DNA from: Pseudomonadota bacterium
GTDB taxonomy: Bacteria > Pseudomonadota > Alphaproteobacteria > Rhizobiales > Rhizobiaceae
Assembly: GCA_023387715.1 (NCBI GenBank)
Contig: JAEWHQ010000386.1
Span: 1 to 5,287, forward strand
Length of the DNA: 5,287 nt
Direction of reading: 5' to 3'
In this document: positions 1-5,287 of the stretch, piece by piece
Position numbering within the stretch: position 1 is the stretch's first letter
Layout of the letters: every line of letters starts with the position of its first letter
Program-made: the position numbers and the translations under genes
Notes under the pieces: model-generated
Told to the model about the DNA's origin: nothing
What the model saw: the letters and a program-made list of their open reading frames with translations, nothing else
Database searches by the model: none

Positions 1-460
1 CTTCAAGTCCTGTCAGTTCACGCGCTCTTGCACCAGTTGCAATAATAATATTTTTTGCACTGATCGTTTCTATGCCGTCAGCTTTCTTCACGCTCACTTG
101 GCCGTGACCAGACAAAGTAGCCTCACCAGCAATCACACTGATTTTGTTTTTCTTCATCAAGTGGCTGATACCAGACGATAACTGACCGGCGACAGAACGG
201 CTTCTGGCCACCACGGCATCCAGATCATAACCGATATTATCAGCCTTTAAGCCAAACTCTTTAGCGCGCTGCATCTGGCGCAAAATTTCGGCCGAGCGCA
301 ACATGGCTTTGGTTGGTATGCAACCCCAATTGAGACAAATGCCGCCCATCTTGTCACGTTCAACAATCGCAACCTTTAACCCTAATTGCGCAGCTCTGAT
401 GGCCGCAACATATCCGCCAGGGCCTGCACCGATTACAATCACATCAAATTCAGTTGCCAT
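1..460 (-). CDS. lpdA: Dihydrolipoamide dehydrogenase (E3), N-terminal part, runs off the left edge
   Basis: This is the FAD-dependent E3 subunit of 2-oxoacid dehydrogenase complexes (pyruvate, 2-oxoglutarate or branched-chain 2-oxoacid), which reoxidises dihydrolipoamide and passes electrons to NAD+ in the cytoplasm. The 153 visible codons hold the FAD dinucleotide-binding motif GAGPGG (residues 11-16) and an acidic Glu34 that ends the second beta strand. The redox disulfide is Cys42/Cys47 in GGICLNWGCIPTK, and the second FAD motif ATGA is at 141-144. About two thirds of a normal protein of roughly 460-480 residues lies outside the window, including the NAD and dimerisation domains. The start at 460 has an AGGA (472-469) eight bases upstream. 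An in-frame ATG at 481 would add seven residues but lacks a good ribosome site. The Ile and Trp in the redox motif are, from memory, common in alphaproteobacterial E3 proteins. Which complex it serves cannot be told here. Identity is near certain. Confidence 0.95.
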   Translation of the reverse strand, partial: MATEFDVIVIGAGPGGYVAAIRAAQLGLKVAIVERDKMGGICLNWGCIPTKAMLRSAEILRQMQRAKEFGLKADNIGYDLDAVVARSRSVAGQLSSGISHLMKKNKISVIAGEATLSGHGQVSVKKADGIETISAKNIIIATGARARELTGLE

Positions 461-468
461 AAGAATAT

Positions 469-472
469 TCCT
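469..472 (-). promoter_or_regulatory. Ribosome binding site of lpdA
   Basis: AGGA on the minus strand lies eight bases before the ATG at 460. It decides between that start and the in-frame ATG at 481. The AGGA would fall inside the coding sequence if translation began at 481. Confidence 0.6.
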
Positions 473-495
473 GTCAGTCATAGGGAAAGATGGAC

Positions 496-540
496 AAAGA
501 AAACCCTTGCGGAAACACTGTCTCAAAGCATTTCCGGCAA
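496..540 (-). terminator. Possible weak intrinsic terminator after the SDR gene
   Basis: Read on the minus strand, the arm at 540-528 can pair with 518-507: TTGC and GGAAATGC against GTGTTTCC and GCAA. This gives about twelve pairs, two of them G-T, with one bulged C and a nine-base loop (527-519). GGG and then a T-rich tract TTTTCTTT (503-496) follow. The stem is imperfect and the T tract starts three bases after it, so it is a weak candidate. Its place between the end of the liv-SDR operon and lpdA fits termination. Folding was done by eye. Confidence 0.35.
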
Positions 541-562
541 AAGCTTAAGTGAAAAAGGCCAA

Positions 563-1300
563 TTAATAGTCGGCGCGACCGCCCGACATATCAAACACTG
601 CGCCGGTTGAAAAAGACGCACGCCGTGACGCTACGAAGGCCACGAGTTCAGCCAGTTCTTCCGGTAAGCCAAATCGGTTCATCGGAATTTTAGCCAGTAA
701 TTCACCAACATATTCTTCCGGCCAATCATCAAAGATACGTGTACGAATGGCGCCAGGTGCTACACAATTAACCGTCACACCGGATGTTGCCAATTCTCGC
801 GCCAGCGTTTTGGTCAATGAGATGATGGCAGCTTTACTGGCAGCATAAGCGGCAATTTGCGGGCTGGCTTCCTTGCCTGCCACCGATCCGATCGTGACAA
901 TACGGCCATAGCCGCGTGCTATCATATCCGGAATAACTGCCTGACAGCACAATAAAGCACCTGTGACATTCACTTCCATCACACGGTTCCAATCCTCTGC
1001 CGTCACCTCAGCAGTCGGCAAATTGGGCCCCGAAATCGCAGCATTGCACACCAGAACCGAAACCTCACCCAGCATTTTTTGCGTTGAAGTCAGTGCGGTT
1101 TTGACGTCATCAGCAGAAGCAATATCAACATGGCACCAATGCGTGGAGCCAATATCGGAAAACTCTTCTGCCGTCTGGCGTGCGGCCTCACCATCACGAT
1201 CCCAAATGGCAACCCGCGCGCCACGCTCAAGAAACTTTTTGGCAATGACTTTGCCAAGGCCACGACCAGCACCGGTAATAATCGAAGAGCGCCCCTTCAT
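563..1300 (-). CDS. Short-chain dehydrogenase/reductase (SDR), classical FabG-like type
   Basis: A 245-residue NAD(P)-dependent oxidoreductase of the classical SDR family, which interconverts alcohols and ketones, often 3-hydroxyacyl thioesters or small hydroxy acids. It has the normal length and all key motifs: cofactor loop TGAGRGLG (9-16), Asp59, NAA (86-88), structural Asn111, and the catalytic Ser139, Tyr152 and Lys156 in YAASK. It ends in the usual FDMSGGR-type tail. Asp34 at the end of the second beta strand points to NAD(H) rather than NADP(H), by the general SDR rule. The start ATG overlaps the livM stop by four bases (ATGA), and AAAGGA ends six bases upstream at 1307, so it is translationally coupled to the transporter. 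The context suggests it acts on the imported compound or a product of it; this is inference. FabG of fatty acid synthesis is unlikely given the context and the acidic cofactor residue. The substrate is unknown. Confidence 0.9.
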   Translation of the reverse strand: MKGRSSIITGAGRGLGKVIAKKFLERGARVAIWDRDGEAARQTAEEFSDIGSTHWCHVDIASADDVKTALTSTQKMLGEVSVLVCNAAISGPNLPTAEVTAEDWNRVMEVNVTGALLCCQAVIPDMIARGYGRIVTIGSVAGKEASPQIAAYAASKAAIISLTKTLARELATSGVTVNCVAPGAIRTRIFDDWPEEYVGELLAKIPMNRFGLPEELAELVAFVASRRASFSTGAVFDMSGGRADY

Positions 1301-2277
1301 CGTGTTTCCTTTGCCACGGCTTCAGGATTGGTTTGTGGCTTTTGAAACAATCGCGCCGATATTTCGCCTACCAATCCGCGGCGGAACGACAAGATGCAAA
1401 GAAGAAATACCACGCCGATAATCACCGAGAGCCATTCGCCCACTTTATCCGCGAGAAAGTTTTGCAAGAGAATAACAAAGAAAGCACCCGCTACCGGCCC
1501 ACCCAAAGTGCCAAGACCGCCCAGAATGCACATCATCACCACTTCACCGCTCAGTGCCCAATGCAGATCATTGAGTGACTCATAGCTAAGCGCCAGCGCC
1601 TTTAACGAGCCGGCCAGTCCGGAAAGAGCTGCCGACAAAACAAAGGCCAGTACTTTATAGCTATTCACATTATAGCCAAGTGACACGGCACGCGGTTCAT
1701 TTTCGCGGATTGCGGTCAAAACCTGCCCGAATGGAGAGGTCACAATACGGTGGATCGCAAAAAGCGCCAGCACGAAACAAACAGCAACCAGCACGTATAA
1801 AGTCAGATCATTTTCCAGATCAAAAAGACCTAAAAATATACCACGCGGAATACCGTGAAAACCGTCATCACGCCCCGTCCACTCCATCTGCATGGCAATG
1901 AAATAAATCAGCTGCGAGATGGCAAGCGTAATCATGGAAAAGTAAATTCCCTGACGACGGATCGCGATCAAACCAGCTAAAAGGCCAAGAAGTGCAGCGG
2001 ATACAACAGCAATCAGCAGTCCGAGCTCCGGCGGAAAACCTAAGTGTTTGGTTGAAACACCCAGTGCATAACCGGCAACGCCAAAAAACATGGCATGGCC
2101 GAAAGATAAAAGCCCCGTATAACCCAGCATCAAATTGAAAGCAGAAGCAAAAAGCGCAAAGCAAAGCAGCTTGATCAACAACATCGGATAAACAAAAGCC
2201 GGTGCAATCACCAACGCAGCTATGCCTGCCAGCAGAAGTAGATTTCGCATCATTGTGGTTTCTGTCAGATTGGTCAT
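1297..2277 (-). CDS. livM: Branched-chain amino acid-type ABC transporter permease, LivM family
   Basis: An inner-membrane permease that pairs with LivH to form the channel of a HAAT-type importer. From the ATG at 2277 it has 326 residues, normal for LivM, and is hydrophobic with several membrane segments. The family signature lies at 52-70 (GYTGLLSFGHAMFFGVAGY). A TGRDDG motif at 134-139 stands where many homologues have TGGDDG. The ATPase-coupling loop, around AIRENEPRAVSLGYNV, is at 189-204, and GGLGTLGGPVAGA is at 253-265. The frame also opens with a GTG at 2289 that overlaps the livH stop. I prefer 2277 because GAGG (2287-2284) sits six bases before it. A later start at 2253 or 2250 is possible but would shorten the N terminus. 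The C-terminal tail (about 300-326) is polar and probably cytoplasmic. It is the fourth transporter gene of the operon and overlaps the SDR start. The substrate cannot be deduced from the permease. Confidence 0.93.
   Translation of the reverse strand: MTNLTETTMMRNLLLLAGIAALVIAPAFVYPMLLIKLLCFALFASAFNLMLGYTGLLSFGHAMFFGVAGYALGVSTKHLGFPPELGLLIAVVSAALLGLLAGLIAIRRQGIYFSMITLAISQLIYFIAMQMEWTGRDDGFHGIPRGIFLGLFDLENDLTLYVLVAVCFVLALFAIHRIVTSPFGQVLTAIRENEPRAVSLGYNVNSYKVLAFVLSAALSGLAGSLKALALSYESLNDLHWALSGEVVMMCILGGLGTLGGPVAGAFFVILLQNFLADKVGEWLSVIIGVVFLLCILSFRRGLVGEISARLFQKPQTNPEAVAKETR
1307..1312 (-). promoter_or_regulatory. Ribosome binding site of the SDR gene, inside the end of livM
   Basis: AAAGGA on the minus strand lies six bases before the ATG at 1300, within the last codons of livM. 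This supports coupled translation across the ATGA junction. Confidence 0.65.
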
Positions 2278-2283
2278 CACATG

Positions 2284-2287
2284 CCTC
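2284..2287 (-). promoter_or_regulatory. Ribosome binding site favouring the livM ATG at 2277
   Basis: GAGG on the minus strand overlaps the livH stop codon and lies six bases before the ATG at 2277. It overlaps the alternative GTG at 2289 and so cannot serve that start. Confidence 0.6.
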
Positions 2288-3170
2288 ACTGCTTACCGAA
2301 CAGGCCGTATGGGCGAACCAACAAGACCAAAATCATCAGTACAAAAATTACGGTTGCGGATGCTTCCGGATAATAAACCTTGGTCAAACCTTCGATGAGA
2401 CCCAAACTTAAACCGGTGATAATCGAACCCAGGATCGACCCCATGCCACCGATAACCACTACACCAAAAACGGTAATCACAATGGAATGCCCTATTTGCG
2501 GAGTAAGCTGCATCAATGGTGCAGCCAGCACACCAGCAAAGGCGGCCAGTGCCACGCCCCAGCCAAAAACCAATGTAATGAGCAAAGGAACATTGACGCC
2601 AAAAGCCTGCACGAGTTTCGGATTTTCTGTGCCCGCTCTTAATAGTGAACCGAGACGGGTGCGCTCAATGACAAACCATGTGAAGAGACAAACGCCCAAG
2701 GCAGCAACCACGACCCATACGCGGTATAGCGGCAAGCGGATTGAGCCTAAATCAATCATGCCGCTAAGCGATGCCGGAACCGCATAACGCAAGCCCGATA
2801 CACCAAAATAAACACGCACCAAGCCTTCCAAAATCATTGCCAATGCGAATGTCACCAGCAAGCCATAAATATGGTCGAGCTTATAAATACGCCACAGAAT
2901 AGTTTTCTCGATAACTGCCCCTAAAATAGCTGCACCAAGTGGTACAAGCACCAGCGCCCACCAATAATTGATGCCGAAAACGGCCATCAACAAATAAGCC
3001 AAAAAAGCGCCCAGCATATACATCGTGCCATGGGCGAAGTTGATAATATTAAGCAACCCGAAAATGAGCGACAGCCCCAGCGACAACAACGCATAGAAGC
3101 TACCATTGACGAGACCGAGTAAAAGCTGGCCATAAAGAACGGGGGCTGGAACGCCGAAAATCTCGGTCAT
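2286..3170 (-). CDS. livH: Branched-chain amino acid-type ABC transporter permease, LivH family
   Basis: The second inner-membrane permease of the importer, partner of LivM. It is 294 residues from the ATG at 3170, the usual LivH length, and made mostly of hydrophobic segments. LivH hallmarks are the N-terminal GLLNIINFAHG (38-48), the cytoplasmic coupling loop RAGTENPKLVQAFGVNV (178-194), GGMGSILGSIITG (241-253) and the terminal RPYGLFG (286-292). A GTG two codons upstream (3176) overlaps the livF stop as GTGA, but GGAG (3181-3178) is only one base from that GTG and seven bases from the ATG at 3170, so the ATG is the better start. The TGA at 2288-2286 is followed nine bases later by the livM ATG. 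The gene is intact with no missing motif. Substrate specificity is set mainly by the binding protein and cannot be read here. Confidence 0.94.
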   Translation of the reverse strand: MTEIFGVPAPVLYGQLLLGLVNGSFYALLSLGLSLIFGLLNIINFAHGTMYMLGAFLAYLLMAVFGINYWWALVLVPLGAAILGAVIEKTILWRIYKLDHIYGLLVTFALAMILEGLVRVYFGVSGLRYAVPASLSGMIDLGSIRLPLYRVWVVVAALGVCLFTWFVIERTRLGSLLRAGTENPKLVQAFGVNVPLLITLVFGWGVALAAFAGVLAAPLMQLTPQIGHSIVITVFGVVVIGGMGSILGSIITGLSLGLIEGLTKVYYPEASATVIFVLMILVLLVRPYGLFGKQ

Positions 3171-3172
3171 GA

Positions 3173-3886
3173 TCACACTCCAAGAAATTTACGGATTTCG
3201 TTCATCCGCGTCGCCAGTTCGGCTTGTTGAATTTCCTCAATCACCTGCCCGTGTTCGATCACAAAAAACCGGTCGGCAAGCGGTGCAATAAAACGGAAAT
3301 TCTGTTCAACGATGAGGATGGTAAAACCGCGCGCTTTAAGCTTTTCGATTACGCGTGCAAGCGTTTGCACAATAACCGGTGCCAAGCCTTCAGATATTTC
3401 ATCAAGCAGCAAAATATCAGAGCCTGTACGCAAAATGCGAGCCAATGCCAGCATTTGTTGCTCACCACCTGAAAGCAATGTACCGCGGCTGTTGGCACGG
3501 TCCTTTAGGTTCGGGAACATCGCATAAATCTCATCCACGGACATCGCCATGCCAGAATTAACCTGTGTTACAGGCGGTAAAAGCAAATTTTCTTCACATG
3601 TCAGAGATGAGAAAATCCCACGTTCTTCAGGACAATAGCCAAGCCCCGATGACGCCATCCGGTGAGGTGCTACATTGCTCATGTCGCGGCCTTTAATTTT
3701 CAGTGTTCCGGTGCGCTTGTCCAGCATGCCCATAATTGCACGTAAAATAGTTGTGCGCCCAGCACCGTTGCGTCCGATCAGGCTAACAACTTCGCCTTTT
3801 TTAACATCCAGATTAACATTGTGCAGAACGTGGGATTCACCATACCAGCCACTGATATTTTGCAAGGAAAGAACTGAATCAGCCAT
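3173..3886 (-). CDS. livF: ABC transporter ATPase, LivF family, with Arg in place of the Walker A Lys
   Basis: One of two cytoplasmic ATPases that drive the importer. From the ATG at 3884-3886 it has 237 residues, typical of LivF. Upstream in-frame codons would add a tail overlapping livG far more deeply, with no family resemblance; GGGGG (3897-3893) lies six bases before the chosen ATG. Motifs in order are Walker A GRNGAGRTT (38-46), with Arg44 (CGC) where Lys is canonical; the Q-loop region YCPEERGIF (84-92), of the LivF kind; signature LSGGEQQ (138-144); Walker B ILLLDE (158-163) with Glu163; and VEQN (193-196), giving Gln195 at the switch-His position as is common in LivF. The Walker B glutamate and signature are intact, so the protein can still complete one ATP site with LivG. 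It overlaps livG by eight bases. I recall other LivF proteins with GAGR but cannot check how common this is. Confidence 0.93.
   Translation of the reverse strand: MADSVLSLQNISGWYGESHVLHNVNLDVKKGEVVSLIGRNGAGRTTILRAIMGMLDKRTGTLKIKGRDMSNVAPHRMASSGLGYCPEERGIFSSLTCEENLLLPPVTQVNSGMAMSVDEIYAMFPNLKDRANSRGTLLSGGEQQMLALARILRTGSDILLLDEISEGLAPVIVQTLARVIEKLKARGFTILIVEQNFRFIAPLADRFFVIEHGQVIEEIQQAELATRMNEIRKFLGV
3178..3181 (-). promoter_or_regulatory. Ribosome binding site favouring the livH ATG at 3170
   Basis: GGAG on the minus strand, within the last codons of livF, lies seven bases before the ATG at 3170. It is only one base from the alternative GTG at 3176, too close to work. Confidence 0.6.
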
Positions 3887-4649
3887 GATGTGCCCCCGCC
3901 AGTTCGGTTTCTGTCCCCATATAGGCTTCCAACACACGCGGGTCGGTCGCCACTTCCTGATAAGTGCCTTCGGCCAGAATAGCGCCACGCTGCAAAACAG
4001 AAATCCGATCGCAAATACCTGCCACCACTTTCATATTATGCTCCACCATCAAGATCGTACGCCCGACAGAAACCCGCTTAATCAGCTGGGTTACCTGCTC
4101 CACATCTTCATGCCCCATACCCTGAGTTGGTTCATCCAGCAGCATCAAACGTGGCTCCATCGCCAAAGTCGTGGCAATCTCTACCGAACGTTTGCGGCCA
4201 TAAGGCAAATCCGCAGCTTTTGCATGTGCAAAATCCTGCATATCGACCTGCTCCAGATATTCCATCGCACTTGCATTCAGGTGATTGAGCGACTTGCCAG
4301 AGCGCCAGAATGCATAAGTCGGTGCAAGACGGCGTTGCAAAGCAATTCGCACATTCTCCAGAACAGTCAGATCAGGAAAAGTTGCAGAGATTTGAAAACT
4401 GCGCACAATTCCCTGCTGGGCAAGTGAGGCCGGTTTTTCATACGTAATATCCTTACCCTGAAAAAGAATTTGGCCGGAACTTGGCTGCAAGAATTTTGTC
4501 AACAAGTTGAAAACAGTGGTCTTTCCCGCTCCGTTAGGGCCTATGAGGGCGTGTATGTCGCCCTCACGAACCTTCAAGGAAACATTGCTGACTGCTCGAA
4601 AACCACCGAAGTCTTTACACAGTTCAACTGTCTCAAGAATATGGGTCAT
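3879..4649 (-). CDS. livG: ABC transporter ATPase, LivG family
   Basis: The second cytoplasmic ATPase of the importer, 256 residues from the ATG at 4649, a normal LivG length. Motifs in order are Walker A GPNGAGKTT (37-45) with Lys43; Q-loop RSFQ (83-86) with Gln86; signature LPYGRKR (148-154), which departs from LSGGQ as LivG proteins often do (LSYGQ is usual); Walker B LMLLDE (168-173) with Glu173; switch His204 in MVEHN; and the LivG-type C terminus PRVLEAYMG (237-245). The reading frame extends upstream to 4697, into the end of the binding-protein gene, but those residues look unlike the family, and GTGGA (4659-4655) lies five bases before the ATG at 4649. The gap after the binding-protein stop is ten bases and the last eight bases overlap livF, so it is the first intact gene of the visible operon. 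Confidence 0.94.
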   Translation of the reverse strand: MTHILETVELCKDFGGFRAVSNVSLKVREGDIHALIGPNGAGKTTVFNLLTKFLQPSSGQILFQGKDITYEKPASLAQQGIVRSFQISATFPDLTVLENVRIALQRRLAPTYAFWRSGKSLNHLNASAMEYLEQVDMQDFAHAKAADLPYGRKRSVEIATTLAMEPRLMLLDEPTQGMGHEDVEQVTQLIKRVSVGRTILMVEHNMKVVAGICDRISVLQRGAILAEGTYQEVATDPRVLEAYMGTETELAGAHHG

Positions 4650-4659
4650 GAATATCCAC

Positions 4660-5287
4660 TCAGCCTTTTTTGACCAGCGGGCACGCACTTTGTTCAAGTG
4701 GAATGAAAGCCTTATCTGCCGGAATTGTATCCAGAACGGTCAAATAATCCCACGGATATTTGGATTCTTCAGGTGTTTTCACCTGTACCAGATACATGTC
4801 ATGCACCATCATGCCGTCTTCACGGATACGGCCATTTTCTGCGAACATGTCATTGACCGGCGTTTCTTTCATCTTGCCTAAAACAGCCTGCGCATCTGAA
4901 CTGCCAGCGGCTTTCACTGCATTAAGATAGTGCAGTACACCGGAATAATCGCCCGCATTGACCATATTCGGCATCTTGCCAACACGGTCATAGAAACGCT
5001 TTGACCATTCACGCGTTTTGTCGGTGCGATCCCAATAGAAACCATCCGCAAAGACCAGACCGGACGCATCTTTCAGACCGATACCGTCGATTTCATTGAT
5101 CAGTAACGTAAATGCCACCATCTTCTGGTCTGCACCAAGACCAAATTCTTTCAACGCCAGAATGGAGTTGGTTGTATCTGATGATGAGTTAGATAAACCA
5201 ATAACTTTGGAGCCGGAAGAAATCGCCTGCAACGCATAGGATGAGAAATCAGTTGCCATAAAGGCCGGATGTTAAACCGTACCGGTG
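4660..5287 (-). pseudogene. Branched-chain amino acid-type periplasmic binding protein, C-terminal half, interrupted by an in-frame TAA
   Basis: This is the ligand-binding component of the importer (Peripla_BP_6 type, LivK/LivJ-like), whose intact form is usually near 400 residues with an export signal. The window shows an open stretch of 199 codons from a Met at 5259 to the TGA at 4660. It begins with ATDFSSYALQAISSGSKVIG, which resembles the family's DFSS-LLQAQ-SGAKV-GL motif. It ends with IPLEQSACPLVKK, like the usual C terminus. A TAA at 5274-5272 is in the same frame; before it the codons read TGTV and after it HPAF, matching a family stretch of the form GTV(R/K)HP. A protein started at Met5259 would lack the signal peptide and about half of the fold. 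I therefore call a nonsense-mutated gene, with the residual open frame at 4660-5259. A sequencing error remains possible, and the 5' half lies outside the window. A LivK-like symbol is withheld. Confidence 0.7.
5272..5274 (-). other. Premature TAA stop codon in the binding-protein gene
   Basis: The codon at 5274-5272 reads TAA in the frame of the 199-codon binding-protein segment. Upstream in-frame codons (5286-5275) read T, G, T, V and downstream codons (5271-5260) read H, P, A, F. From memory, homologues have Arg or Lys at this place; AAA to TAA would be a single base change. What lies beyond the right edge is not visible. Confidence 0.75.

Larger units (their letters stand above)
461..562. 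other. Intergenic gap between the SDR gene and lpdA
   Basis: This 102-base gap is the only real intergenic space in the window, because all other genes overlap or are separated by at most ten bases. It holds the candidate hairpin and the lpdA ribosome site. A TTGAGA at minus-strand 526-521 resembles a -35 box, but the matching -10 position is poor (TTTTCT), so I do not call a promoter. lpdA must be served either by an unrecognised promoter here or by read-through from the SDR gene. Confidence 0.6.

Noticed and set aside
495..526. A promoter for lpdA with TTGAGA as the -35 box
   Set aside because: At the proper spacing the -10 position reads TTTTCT, a poor match, and the -35 candidate sits partly in the loop of the hairpin.
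303..610. Two overlapping plus-strand open frames at 303-548 and 386-610
   Set aside because: They lie mostly opposite the motif-rich start of lpdA and cross its start codon; composition is low-information and no domain is seen.
963..1421. A 152-codon plus-strand open frame opposite the SDR gene and the end of livM
   Set aside because: It is antisense to an SDR with all catalytic residues and has no family motifs or convincing ribosome site.
3675..4427. A 250-codon open frame on the plus strand opposite livF and livG
   Set aside because: It lies antisense to two genes with complete ATPase motifs, its translation shows no recognisable domain, and it spans the livG-livF junction. It is a shadow of the minus-strand coding bias.
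5272..5274. Programmed read-through or recoding of the TAA
   Set aside because: TAA is not the codon used for selenocysteine (TGA) or pyrrolysine (TAG), and no recoding signal is apparent in the little flanking sequence available. Point mutation or base-call error is simpler.
1..5287. CRISPR arrays, tRNA or rRNA genes, insertion sequences or other novel systems
   Set aside because: No regularly spaced repeats, cloverleaf-like segments, transposase motifs or terminal inverted repeats were seen on either strand. Nearly every base is accounted for by ordinary transporter and metabolic genes.

Overview
The window is about 5.3 kb of compact bacterial DNA of medium GC (roughly half, estimated by eye). 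Every gene I can support lies on the minus strand, so transcription runs from the right edge to the left. The dihydrolipoamide dehydrogenase, with redox motif GGICLNWGCIPTK, and the style of the ABC-transporter proteins suggest an alphaproteobacterium, plausibly of the Hyphomicrobiales. That assignment rests on remembered family resemblance, not on a search.

In transcription order the layout is as follows. (1) At 5287-4660 lies the C-terminal half of a periplasmic substrate-binding protein of the branched-chain amino acid type. Its frame is broken by a TAA at 5274-5272, and recognisable family sequence lies on both sides of the stop. (2) livG-like ATPase, 4649-3879. (3) livF-like ATPase, 3886-3173. 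(4) livH-like permease, 3170-2286. (5) livM-like permease, 2277-1297. (6) A short-chain dehydrogenase/reductase, 1300-563. (7) A 102-bp gap (461-562) holding a hairpin that could be a weak terminator. (8) The first 153 codons of dihydrolipoamide dehydrogenase, 460-1, which continues past the left edge.

Genes 2 to 6 form one tightly packed operon with overlaps or gaps of only a few bases. Together with the binding protein they would make a complete HAAT-type importer: one binding protein, two permeases and two ATPases. Such importers carry branched-chain amino acids, but also amides, urea or small aromatic and carboxylic acids, so the substrate cannot be fixed from sequence alone. The SDR is translationally coupled to livM and may oxidise or reduce something derived from the imported compound. 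Lpd is the E3 subunit shared by 2-oxoacid dehydrogenase complexes and is probably a separate housekeeping unit.

Two observations stand out. The binding-protein gene appears to carry a nonsense mutation while the rest of the operon is intact. In the ATPase pair, the departures from consensus (Arg for Lys in the LivF Walker A motif, Gln for His in the LivF switch, LPYGR for LSGGQ in LivG) all fall in the same one of the two predicted ATP sites. I found no RNA gene, mobile element, CRISPR array or novel defence-like system.
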